From positions 1-64,000 of the forward strand of contig CACWMM010000004.1 of assembly GCA_902761955.1 (NCBI GenBank): a stretch of DNA of 64,000 nucleotides, written 5' to 3'. The translations under genes were made by a program, and so were the position numbers. Below, piece by piece: positions 1 to 9,079 of the stretch. This stretch comes from Parafannyhessea sp902761955 (GTDB lineage: Bacteria > Actinomycetota > Coriobacteriia > Coriobacteriales > Atopobiaceae). The notes below the pieces were generated by a model, which worked only from the letters and a program-made list of their open reading frames with translations, did not search any database and had not been told where the DNA came from. The stretch's first letter is position 1. Every line of letters begins with the position of its first letter.

Positions 1-97
1 GAACGCGCTCATGGGAGGTAAGGGGGTGGCTCAGGAATCGTGACGGAGTGGCTCAGAAAAAAGTGACGCCGCCGGCTCAAATCTACTTGACGGAACA
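1..97 (-). mobile_element. Terminal part of an IS21-like insertion element
   Basis: Three spaced copies of GGCTCA lie at 28-33, 50-55 and 74-79 (spacing 22 and 24 bp), each followed by a short tract with a GTGAC or TTGAC end. Read on the minus strand, the sequence starts TGTTCCG at base 97. A TG tip with several subterminal GAGCC repeats is the usual architecture of IS21-family ends. The reading frame of azlC is normal up to this tip and loses all similarity inside it, which marks the junction. No transposase is inside the window; the element would continue to the left. Family assignment is by pattern only. Confidence 0.6.
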
Positions 98-581
98 CAC
101 CGAAGCCCGCGATGGCGGTGGGGACGTTCACGATTGCACCGAGCGCCGCGCCGGCCGCGCACGACGCGGCCCACGTGAGCTGCACGCAGAGGTTGAGCGC
201 GAGGGCGTCCCCCGCGGACCACGCGGCCCCGCTGGCGAGCTTGTCCAGCGTGATGCCGTACGCCTCCTCCGTGTAGCCGCATGAGATGGCGAGCGCGCTG
301 CGTCGCCCGAAGCGCTCCAGGTAGGGGGCGAGCGACGCGGAGTAGAGCGCGAAGCGAGTGGACACCGCGGCGACGGACGCCACGATCGAGCCCAAAGGGA
401 CGCCGGCGAGCCACAGGTTGCTCATCATGAACTGCCCGCCTCCGGAAAGGAACGTGAGGGCGAGCACGAAGTTCTGGAGCGGCCCCATGCCGGCCTTCGC
501 GGCGAGCACGCCGCACGGCAGTCCGACGGCGACGTACGACACCATGACCGGCCACGCGGCCGAAAGGACCTCTCTCCTCAT
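9..581 (-). pseudogene. azlC: AzlC-family branched-chain amino acid permease, truncated by an insertion
   Basis: The gene starts at ATG 581, just after GAGGTGCGC. About 162 residues read as AzlC: an N-terminal AAWPVMVSY-like segment, GGGQFMM, the FALYSASLAPYL segment and SCGYTEEAY. AzlC is the large membrane subunit of the AzlCD exporter for branched-chain amino acids (family knowledge). The last 28 or so codons come from the IS21-like end, so the C-terminal helices are replaced by unrelated sequence, and the azlD partner expected downstream is not visible. The protein is about 190 residues against the usual 230 to 250. It is very likely non-functional. Confidence 0.75.
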
Positions 582-978
582 GCGCACCTCCCTCTGGCTG
601 CGTGTCTGGTTGTGAATCTGGCTGCTGGCCTGGTCGTGGGCCGCCTTGCGGCGGACCGAATCCGCGTCTTGGGCGGGTCGTTGCATGGTACGCGCGGCGC
701 AGCCGCTGGCGCGCGGGATGGACCGCCTTGTTACAGGCTCTTCGCATTTTGATGTGGCGGAGCGGGCGGCGCACGGCCTTGCGGACCGTGTAGCGGATGA
801 AATAATGAGGCATAAGGATATGTAATGTTTCAAATTTGCTTACAGACGGACAATCGGCGTTGAATATTCAGATTGGAAACAGGGTTGTCACATGTGTGTG
901 GAAGACTGGACTTCAAGGGCGGGTTGAGTCCGCCCGTGGCCGAGGCGCCCCCGGCGCCGCAAGGGGAAGGATGTACCC
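582..978. other. Divergent intergenic region between azlC and the peptide transport operon
   Basis: No credible gene is present. The stretch 796-880 is clearly richer in A+T than its surroundings and probably carries the promoters of azlC (leftward) and the dpp operon (rightward). I cannot fix convincing -35/-10 pairs. AAGGGGAAGG at 960-969 serves as ribosome binding site for the start at 979. Confidence 0.4.
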
Positions 979-2539
979 ATGACAGCTAAGGCAGAAATGT
1001 CGCGCAGGATGTTCGTGAAGGCGATGGCCGCGGCCACCGCGTCGAGCGCGTTTGCGAGCATGGTTGGATGTGGGTCGAAGCGCGCGAGCGAGGCGGGCTC
1101 GGGCAGCGGCTCCGGCGACTTCACCATCACCTTTGCGCAGGGTGCCGACCCGCGTGGCCTTGACCCCGCCTACATCGACGACGGCGAGTCCGCGAAGGTC
1201 ATGGTGCAGGTGTACGAGAACCTCCTGAAGTACAAGGACAAGAACTGTGAGGTCGAGCCCGGCCTGGCCAAGTCCTACGACGTTTCCGACGACGGCCTGA
1301 CCTACACGTTCAAGCTGCGCAAGGGCATCAAGTTCCAAGCTGGAGCCCGATCGCACCGACGACATGCCGTACGCCGCCTTCACCTTTGGCTCGAAGGCCG
1401 ACGGCACCGGCATCGAGAGCATCGAGACGCCCGATGACTACACCGTGGTCATAAAGCTGCGAGCCGTGAGCAGCGCTTTTCTCGCCAACCTGGCCATGTG
1501 CATGGCATCACCCATCGTGAGCCCGAAGGCCATCGAGAAGGGCAAGGCGAACGAGCACCCCGTGGGCACCGGCCCCTACAGCTTCGTGAGCTGGACCAAG
1601 AACTCCGACATCAAGCTGAAGCGCTTTGACGGCTACTGGGACAAGGAGCACGCGGGCAAGGCCAAGAACATCGTGTTCCGCTTCATCGCGGAGTCCTCTA
1701 CGCGCGTGACCGCGCTTGCGAACGGCGAGGCGGACATCATCGACGGCGTGGACGAGGCCGACGTTGACCAGGTGGCCAAGAACGGCGACGTCGTGGACAA
1801 GTTTGACGGCATGAACATCAACTACATGGCGTTCAACACGCAGTCCGAGAAGTTCAAGACGCCGGAGGCGCGCAAGGCGTTTGCGAAGGCCATCGACGTC
1901 GAGGAGGTCGTAAAGAGCCTGTACAAGAAGTACGCGACGTATGCGAACTCCATCATGCCGCTGTGGATGGCCCCGTACGACGATGACGTGAAGCAGACCG
2001 CCTACGACCCCGACGCCGCGAAGAAGGAGCTCGCAGACCTCGGTATCACCGAGGTCAAGTGCATCACGTACTCCAACCCGCGCCCGTACAACGGCAAGGG
2101 CGGCACCGCGCTGGCCGAGGCGTTCCAGGGCTACCTGAGCAAGGTGGGCGTGAAGATGACCATCGACCAGTACGACTGGACCTCGTACAAGACGACGGTC
2201 CAGGCCGGCAACTACGACGTGTGCTTCTACGGCTGGAACGGCGACAACGGCGACCCGGACAACTTCATGAACCTGCTTGCCGCCGACGACCCGACCATGA
2301 ACGTGGCACGCTGGAGCAACGACGAGTACAAGAAGCTCATCGCGAAGGGCCTTGAGACGCCGAACGGCACCGCGCGCGACGACGTGTACCACGAGTGCGA
2401 GAAGATGGCGGCTGACAACCAGGTGTGGATCCCGGTGTCCCACTCCATCAACATCCTGTGCCACAAGAAGGGCGTGAAGGGCTACGTCTTCCACCCGACG
2501 GCGGTCACGTTCCTGAGGAACTGCACCAAGTCCGCATAG
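979..2539 (+). pseudogene. dppA: Dipeptide/oligopeptide ABC transporter substrate-binding lipoprotein, broken by an internal deletion
   Basis: The product is an SBP_bac_5 family binding protein that would deliver peptides to the permease encoded next door. The N-terminus has a twin-arginine motif SRRMFVK, a hydrophobic stretch and a lipobox-like MVGC, so export by Tat and lipid anchoring are expected. The first frame runs through DDGLTYTFKLRKGIKF to about 1335, where the family normally continues with HDGTPF and a SIDRQ-like helix. Instead, the sequence resumes in another frame at about 1340 (LEPDRTDDMPYAAFTFG) and is intact to 2539. Roughly 50 bp are missing, with a frame change. The rest of the operon is undamaged, so a very recent mutation or an assembly error are both possible. 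Confidence 0.8.
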
Positions 2540-2638
2540 CGACCGTGTACGCGGGGCCGGCGGACCGCCTTGGCGCGGGCGCCGGCCCGCCCCTTGCACG
2601 CAAGCGAAAGCGCATACAAGCGAAAGGAGGAGAAGAAC

Positions 2639-3655
2639 GTGTTCCGATACGTCGTGAAGCGGCTGCTGCAGGCGATTCCCGTGCTGCTGGGACTCTCCGT
2701 GGTCGTCTTTCTCCTCATGCACGTCTTCTCGCCGGACCCGGCGCCCGTCGTGCTGGGCGAGCACGCCACGAAGGCCCAGATGCACGCCTGGCGCGAGAGC
2801 ATGGGCCTGAACGAGCCCCTGCCGAGGCAGTACCTCAGCTTCCTGGGAGGCTTCCTGCACGGAGACCTGGGGGTCTCGTACTACACGAAGACGCCCGTGG
2901 CACAGGAGATCATGAGCCGCTTTCCGGCCACCGTCGAGCTGGCCCTGGTGGCCATCGTGCTCGCCTCCGTCATCGGCATCGCGCTGGGCGTGGTCTCGGC
3001 CGTGCACAAGGGCACGCCGGTGGACGCGGCGAGCATGCTGCTTGCCCTGGTGGGGATATCGATGCCGATCTTCTGGTCCGGCGTGCTCATGATCATCCTG
3101 TTCTCGGGCATGTTGCACTGGCTGCCGTCTGGCGGGCGCATCAACCCGCTGCTTGCCCCCGTTGGAGGCACCGGCCTCTTCCTGATAGACACGCTCTTCT
3201 CGGGTGACTTCGAGGCGTTTGGCGACGCGGTGCGCCACATCATCCTGCCCGCGCTGGCGCTCTCCCTGTACTCCATGGCCATCATCACGCGCATGACGCG
3301 CTCCAGCATGCTGGACGCCCTGAACGAGGACTACGTGCGGACCGCCCGCGCCAAGGGCCTGACGCCTGGCCGCGTGCACCGGCACCATGCGCTCAGGAAC
3401 GCGATGCTGCCGGTCACGACCGTGATCGGCCTGCAGCTGGGAAGCCTCTTGGGTGGCGCCATGCTCACGGAGACCGTGTTCGCGTGGCCCGGCATCGGCA
3501 AGTTCATCGTGGACAGCATCCTGAAGTCCGACTTCCCCATAGTGCAGGGCACCGTCATGCTCATCGGCGTGATCTTCGTGATCATCAACCTGATAGTGGA
3601 CATCGTCTATGCGTTTCTGGACCCGCGCATCAAGTACACGAAGGAAGAGGGGTGA
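2639..3655 (+). CDS. dppB: Peptide ABC transporter permease, DppB/OppB type
   Basis: This is the first inner-membrane permease of the peptide importer, 338 residues. I chose GTG 2639 because AAAGGAGG sits 8 bases upstream and the product begins VFRYVVKRLLQAIPVLLGL, the standard start of this family. It has six predicted membrane helices. The BPD_transp_1 EAA loop is visible as EDYVRTARAKGLTPGRV near residue 235, where the ATPases dock. GDLGVSYYTKTPV is the conserved periplasmic region. It is followed after 5 bp by the second permease, so it is translated as part of one operon. Confidence 0.9.
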   Translation: MFRYVVKRLLQAIPVLLGLSVVVFLLMHVFSPDPAPVVLGEHATKAQMHAWRESMGLNEPLPRQYLSFLGGFLHGDLGVSYYTKTPVAQEIMSRFPATVELALVAIVLASVIGIALGVVSAVHKGTPVDAASMLLALVGISMPIFWSGVLMIILFSGMLHWLPSGGRINPLLAPVGGTGLFLIDTLFSGDFEAFGDAVRHIILPALALSLYSMAIITRMTRSSMLDALNEDYVRTARAKGLTPGRVHRHHALRNAMLPVTTVIGLQLGSLLGGAMLTETVFAWPGIGKFIVDSILKSDFPIVQGTVMLIGVIFVIINLIVDIVYAFLDPRIKYTKEEG

Positions 3656-3660
3656 TCCGC

Positions 3661-4557
3661 ATGGCAGAGGCCGTTGCTTCTGCAAGTCCCAAGGCCGAGA
3701 AGGGCGAGTCGCTCTGGAACGACGTCTGGTACTCGCTTTCCCACAACGCCACCGCCATGGCGAGCCTCGTGTTCATAGGCGTGGTCGCGCTTTTGGCGAT
3801 CGTATCCGCGATCGTGCCGGCAATCCTGCCGTACGACCCGTACCTGCAGGACCTGAGCCAGTCGTTCGCGCCGCCGAGCGCCGCGCACTGGTTTGGCTGC
3901 GACCAGCAGGGTCGCGACATCCTGAGCCGCGTCGTCGTGGGCGGCCAGGTGTCGCTTTCCGTGGGGCTCCTCTCCGTCGCGATATCCCTGGTGGTTGGCG
4001 TGACGCTTGGCGCCATTGCCGGCTACAAGGGCGGCAAGGTGGACGCCGTCATCATGCGCTGCATGGACGTGCTGCTTGCGGTGCCGTCGCTCCTTCTGGC
4101 CATCACGTTCATGGCGGCGCTCGGCCGCGGCATCGACAAGGCGGTCGTCGCGATCGGCCTCGTCTCGATTCCGGAGTACGCGCGCATCGTGCGCAGCCAG
4201 ATCCTCTCCGTGAAGGAGAACGACTACGTGAGCGCCGCGCGGGTGATTGGTGACTCCGACGCGAAGATCATCTTCCGGCACGTGCTGCCCAACGTGGCTC
4301 CCTCCATCATCGTCCGCGCGACCCTGGGCATCAGCAGCGCCATCCTGGACGCGGCTGCGCTTGGGTTCTTGGGCCTGGGCGTGCAGCCCCCGCAGGCCGA
4401 GTGGGGCGACATGCTGGGTCGTGGGCGCAACTACATCTTCCAGGCGCCGCACGCCATGGTCTTCCCGGGTCTTGCGATCACGCTCACCGTGCTCGCGTTC
4501 AACCTTCTGGGCGACGGCATCCGCGATGCGGTCGATCCCAAGTCAAGGAGGCGGTAG
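3661..4557 (+). CDS. dppC: Peptide ABC transporter permease, DppC/OppC type
   Basis: This is the second permease of the heterodimer, 298 residues. The start is ATG 3661 after AGGAAGAGGG. It carries an N-terminal OppC_N-type segment and the FGCDQQGRDILSRVV motif typical of the family. The EAA loop reads NDYVSAARVIGDSDAKIIF. The C-terminal helices end in LGDGIRDAVDPKSRRR, also typical. It ends 3 bp before the first ATPase gene. Together with the upstream permease it forms the membrane channel for di- or oligopeptides; substrate range cannot be read from the sequence. Confidence 0.9.
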   Translation: MAEAVASASPKAEKGESLWNDVWYSLSHNATAMASLVFIGVVALLAIVSAIVPAILPYDPYLQDLSQSFAPPSAAHWFGCDQQGRDILSRVVVGGQVSLSVGLLSVAISLVVGVTLGAIAGYKGGKVDAVIMRCMDVLLAVPSLLLAITFMAALGRGIDKAVVAIGLVSIPEYARIVRSQILSVKENDYVSAARVIGDSDAKIIFRHVLPNVAPSIIVRATLGISSAILDAAALGFLGLGVQPPQAEWGDMLGRGRNYIFQAPHAMVFPGLAITLTVLAFNLLGDGIRDAVDPKSRRR

Positions 4558-4560
4558 CCG

Positions 4561-5622
<1,062 letters not shown>

Positions 5623-5625
5623 CCC

Positions 5626-6822
5626 ATGGAGAGCAACGAGACCGCCGCTAAGGTGGAAGCGTCTGCCGGCGTGAGGGATGCGACGAAGGGCGAGGTCCTT
5701 CTCGACGTACAGCACCTCTCGAAGAGCTTCGTCGCGGCGACGAGCTTCTTCGGGAAGCCGACGTCGTTTGTGCGCGCCGTGGACGACGTGTCGTTCCAGA
5801 TTCACAAGGGCGAGGCGTTTGGCCTGGTGGGCGAGTCTGGCTGTGGCAAGACCACCATCGGCAAGATGCTCGTGGGGCTTCTCAGGCCCACGAGCGGCCG
5901 CATCCTGTTTGAGGGCAAGGACATCACGAACCTTCCGCCGAAGGAGCAACGCCGCTACTGCCGCGACATTCAGCTCATCTTCCAGGACCCGTACGCCTCT
6001 CTCAACCCGCGCATGACCGTGAGCCAGATCGTTGCGGAGCCCATCATCACGAACGGCGTGCTGCCTGAGGACAAGGTCGACGCGCGCGTGGACGAGCTGC
6101 TGGAGCGCGTTGGCATCCGTCCCGAGCTCAAGAACCGCTACCCGCACGAGTTCAGCGGCGGCCAGCGCCAGCGCGTGGGCATCGCGCGCGCCCTCGCCGT
6201 GAACCCCAAGCTCATCGTGTGCGATGAGCCGGTGTCCGCGCTCGACGTGTCCATCCAGGCGCAGGTGCTCAACCTGCTGGAGGACCTGCGCGACGACATG
6301 GGCCTCACGTACCTGTTCATCGCGCACGGCCTCAACGTCGTGAAGCACATCAGTGACCGCGTCGGTGTCATGTACCTGGGCAAGCTTATGGAGATCGCAC
6401 CGAAGAACACCCTGTACCACGAGCCTCTTTGCCCGTACACCCAGGCACTTCTGTCCGCGATCCCCTCGCCGGACCCGCACCTCTCGCGCAAGCGCATCAT
6501 CCTGAAGGGCGACGTGCCGAGTCCCATTGACCCGCCGGCAGGCTGCCGCTTTGCGAGCCGGTGCTTCGCGCGCGTGGGCGCGTGCGAGGTTGAGGCGGCA
6601 CCCCTGACCGAGGTTCTGCCCGGACACTGGTGCGCGTGCCACCGCTATGCCGGCGTGAAGCAGGCCGACGTCGCTAAGCTGGCGCGCCAGATCCAGTACG
6701 AGGCCGCGCGCCCCACGTATGGCATGGGCGGCGCGGATGCGAACGCGGACCCGGTTTCCGGAGATCCGGACACCCCGGAGGAGGCGAAGGCGAAGGGAGA
6801 CGAGCTTCCGGTCTCCTTGTAG
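5626..6822 (+). CDS. dppF: Peptide ABC transporter ATP-binding protein, DppF/OppF type
   Basis: This is the second ATPase, 398 residues. Walker A GESGCGKT is at residues 69-76, signature FSGGQRQR near 180 and Walker B LIVCDEPVSALD near 197. The H-loop reads FIAHGLNVVKHISD: the switch histidine is kept but the usually following Asp (AHD or SHD) is Gly. The C-terminal dipeptide domain with CRFASRC is present. An unconserved acidic tail of about 50 residues follows. It is the last gene of the operon and is followed by hairpins that probably end transcription. Confidence 0.9.
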   Translation: MESNETAAKVEASAGVRDATKGEVLLDVQHLSKSFVAATSFFGKPTSFVRAVDDVSFQIHKGEAFGLVGESGCGKTTIGKMLVGLLRPTSGRILFEGKDITNLPPKEQRRYCRDIQLIFQDPYASLNPRMTVSQIVAEPIITNGVLPEDKVDARVDELLERVGIRPELKNRYPHEFSGGQRQRVGIARALAVNPKLIVCDEPVSALDVSIQAQVLNLLEDLRDDMGLTYLFIAHGLNVVKHISDRVGVMYLGKLMEIAPKNTLYHEPLCPYTQALLSAIPSPDPHLSRKRIILKGDVPSPIDPPAGCRFASRCFARVGACEVEAAPLTEVLPGHWCACHRYAGVKQADVAKLARQIQYEAARPTYGMGGADANADPVSGDPDTPEEAKAKGDELPVSL

Positions 6823-6877
6823 CGGGGCGGCTCTGGAGCCTTGGCCCCTAGGGCACGAAATCGAGATCTGACTTGCG

Positions 6878-6910
6878 ACGGAATCCCACGACTTTCGCGT
6901 GGGATTCCGT
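6878..6910 (+). terminator. Hairpin after the peptide transport operon
   Basis: A perfect 13-bp stem (6878-6890 with 6898-6910, core CGGAATCCCACG) has a 7-base loop and is followed by TCGTTCTTG. It lies 56 bp after the dppF stop and is the likely operon terminator, although the U-tract is weak. Confidence 0.6.
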
Positions 6911-6970
6911 TCGTTCTTGTGGCGGGGCGTTCGTGCCGCAGTGCGGGGTTAGTTGAGCCTGTTGGCTGAG

Positions 6971-7068
6971 GCCCCCGTCGCACTTCGAGAAGTGCGACGG
7001 GGGACAATTTTGCGTTTGCGCTGGTAGGCGATTTGGGCAGGTGCGTCGCACTTCGCGAAGTGCGACGC
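6971..7068. repeat. Two copies of a palindromic GTCGCACTT element
   Basis: The first copy is a perfect 14-bp stem (6971-6984 with 6989-7002) with loop CGAG, followed by ACAATTTT, and could itself be a terminator. The second copy is a perfect 26-bp palindrome at 7043-7068 with the same core GTCGCACTTCG. The two copies share about 11 bp per arm and are 72 bp apart. The remaining gap up to 7302 is A+T-richer and holds no credible gene; it probably contains the promoter of the next gene. Confidence 0.65.
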
Positions 7069-7302
7069 GGGTGTCTTGTGGGTCACATCGGGATGGACGG
7101 TCGCCTTCGGCATGCGGCGACGTCGAGGGAGCGCGCGGCTCTGCCGGCGTTTTCCATAACCATAAATACATGAAATAAAGAACTCTTTGGCTTATCTGCG
7201 CGCCACCATGGAAAATCCTCTTTCCAACCTACGTTCCAGCTGGTAAACCAACCAATTAGAGAACTCTGCTCAGTGGGAGCCGCATGGATGTAACCTGTGT
7301 CC

Positions 7303-8271
7303 ATGGCGATATTACTTTCACATGAAACCGCACGCTCATATTGGGCGCACGAAGGCGTATCGGGAAGGCGTGCACCGACCCTGGGCAATGCCGTGCTGGA
7401 TGCCGCCGCGGGAAACAGGTCGGACGTCAGCGGATGCGGCGTCGACCTGCTGGACGAGTGCGGCAAGAGGCCCGAGTGGCTTGGGAGTCCCGTCGACCTG
7501 CTGCTTCCCTCAAGGGAGAAGAGGGGCAGGGTCTCCGGCGTGCGCTACCACGTCTGCTTCTCGCAGATTCCGCCTGGTAGCGTGACGCGCGTGGCGGATG
7601 ATGTCTATGTTACGAGTCCCGAGCTGACATTCGTGCAGCTTGGTAGGGCGGGTAGCGTGCCCTTCCTCGCGCAGTACGCGATGGAGCTCTGCGGAGGGTA
7701 TGCCCTGACGCCATGGGGCCAACACGGCTTCGAACCCCGAGCTCCGCTCTGCGACCTTGCGGGACTCGGTCACTTCGTCGGCTCGTGCGGCAGCATGCAA
7801 GGTGCGCGCAAGGCAGCCGAGGCGTTGCGCCTTGCGGGCGAGCGGTCCATGTCACCCGCGGAGACCCGCCTGTTCCTGATGCTGACGCTCCCGCGACGCC
7901 TGTACGGCTACGGTCTGCCGCGCCCGCAGCTCAACCAGATAATCGACATCCCGCCGGACGCCCAGCGAAGGCTCGGCACCGATTACCTCGTCGTTGACCT
8001 TTTGTTTCCGGGACACGGGCTCGTGGTCGAGTACGACAGCAGGGCGTTTCATGGGACGCCAGCAAGGCTCGATCACGACGACGACAGACGCGAGGTGTTG
8101 CAGGACATGGGCTATGACGTCGTGGTCGTACGGGCTGAGCGCCTGGAGAACCATCGCCGCTTCGATGGCCTCGTACGGCAGACGATTGCGCGTCGGCTTA
8201 GGCTTGAGGTCCCTCCCATGGACGCGCGGTTTGCCCGCGGCGTGCAGAACCTGCGCGATGACCTTTTGTGA
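7303..8271 (+). CDS. DUF559/Vsr-like nuclease-fold protein of unknown role
   Basis: The product has 322 residues. The C-terminal third has the look of DUF559 or very-short-patch-repair-like folds: LVVDLLFPGHGLVVEYDSRA, then a DDDRREVLQDMGYDVVVVRAERL segment. In that fold the acidic VEYD, the DxxR and the following strand form the active-site region. The N-terminal part (HETARSYW, then SPELTFVQLG) resembles the winged-helix plus antitoxin-like region of coriobacterial hypothetical proteins with an AbiEi flavour, but I cannot assign it firmly. ATG 7303 is preceded by an in-frame GTG at 7297; neither has a clear ribosome binding site. It is monocistronic and its function is unknown. Confidence 0.6.
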   Translation: MAILLSHETARSYWAHEGVSGRRAPTLGNAVLDAAAGNRSDVSGCGVDLLDECGKRPEWLGSPVDLLLPSREKRGRVSGVRYHVCFSQIPPGSVTRVADDVYVTSPELTFVQLGRAGSVPFLAQYAMELCGGYALTPWGQHGFEPRAPLCDLAGLGHFVGSCGSMQGARKAAEALRLAGERSMSPAETRLFLMLTLPRRLYGYGLPRPQLNQIIDIPPDAQRRLGTDYLVVDLLFPGHGLVVEYDSRAFHGTPARLDHDDDRREVLQDMGYDVVVVRAERLENHRRFDGLVRQTIARRLRLEVPPMDARFARGVQNLRDDLL

Positions 8272-8400
8272 CTGTGCGGGCTCTCCAATCGCGGATTTCA
8301 CGTAGGAACGAGGCCAGCTTGCCCTGTGCCCTGCGCGTAGAATCTTGTGCAAGCAATGGCACGGCGCGCGGACGGCGCGTCACGAGCACTGGAGGCAACC

Positions 8401-9030
8401 ATGGATCAGAACCTCAACAAGCGCAACGAGCTCTTGGCCCAGACCGTCATCAAGGGCCTTGGCAGGAGGAACATCAAGGCGGAGTACGCGGCCACCAGGG
8501 AGGAGGCGCTCCAGGAGGCGCTCGCGTTCATCGGCGAGGGCTCGACCGTCACCATGGGCGGCTGCACCAGCGCGCGCGAGATCGGCCTGGTCGATGCCCT
8601 GACCGCCGGCAACTACAACTTCATCGACCGAGACAAGATGAAGGACAAGCGCGCCGCCATGCTCGCGGCATACGACGCGGACGTGTTCGTCGCAAGCGCG
8701 AACGCCATTACGAACGACGGCGTGATCGTGAACATCGACGGCAACTCCAACCGCGTGAGCGCCATCGCACAGGGGCCGCGACACGTGCTCTTCATCGTGG
8801 GCATGAACAAGGTCTGCGGCGACCTGGACGGCGCCATCAAGCGTGCGCGCAACGTCGCCGCGCCAATCAACGCGCAGCGCTTCAACCTGAACACGCCGTG
8901 CTGCAAGACCGGCGCGTGCGCCAACTGCAAGTCCGAGGACACCATCTGCTGCAACTTCCTCATCACGCGCTTCAACCACCACCCCGGTCGTATGCACGTG
9001 ATCCTGGTGAACGACAGCCTGGGCTTCTAG
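8401..9030 (+). CDS. LUD-domain protein (LutC/YkgG-like)
   Basis: A 209-residue protein of the LUD (DUF162) family, which includes LutC of lactate utilisation operons. ATG 8401 follows GGAGGCAACC. Family features are GSTVTMGGCTSAREIGL near residue 50, DVFVASANAITNDGVIVNIDG near 100 and the VGMNKVC segment. Near the C-terminus it has a Cys-rich run CCKTGACANC and a further Cys pair, the pattern of the stand-alone LUD subfamily in anaerobes. No lutA or lutB neighbour is present, so lactate oxidation cannot be inferred; it probably acts alone in redox metabolism. Confidence 0.8.
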   Translation: MDQNLNKRNELLAQTVIKGLGRRNIKAEYAATREEALQEALAFIGEGSTVTMGGCTSAREIGLVDALTAGNYNFIDRDKMKDKRAAMLAAYDADVFVASANAITNDGVIVNIDGNSNRVSAIAQGPRHVLFIVGMNKVCGDLDGAIKRARNVAAPINAQRFNLNTPCCKTGACANCKSEDTICCNFLITRFNHHPGRMHVILVNDSLGF

Positions 9031-9079
9031 GCCGGGCATTGCATGAGTGCGGCTCGAATGCCGCGTCTTTGGGGGAAGC

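Noticed and set aside
1508..3685. Long minus-strand open frame (725 codons) antisense to the peptide operon
   Set aside because: It is a mirror of high-GC coding sequence: His/Arg/Val-rich, no domain, no ribosome binding site, and it overlaps well-supported genes. The same applies to long antisense frames at 4543-6642, 34946-37021 and 43800-46742.
7083..7466. Minus-strand frame of 127 codons in the gap after the peptide operon
   Set aside because: It overlaps the start of the DUF559-type gene, and has no ribosome binding site, no domain and odd composition.
7710..7745. TTCGAA-containing stretch resembling a tRNA T-arm
   Set aside because: It lies inside a coding region and has no matching acceptor, D or anticodon arms. 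Only tRNA-Val at 21758 forms a cloverleaf.
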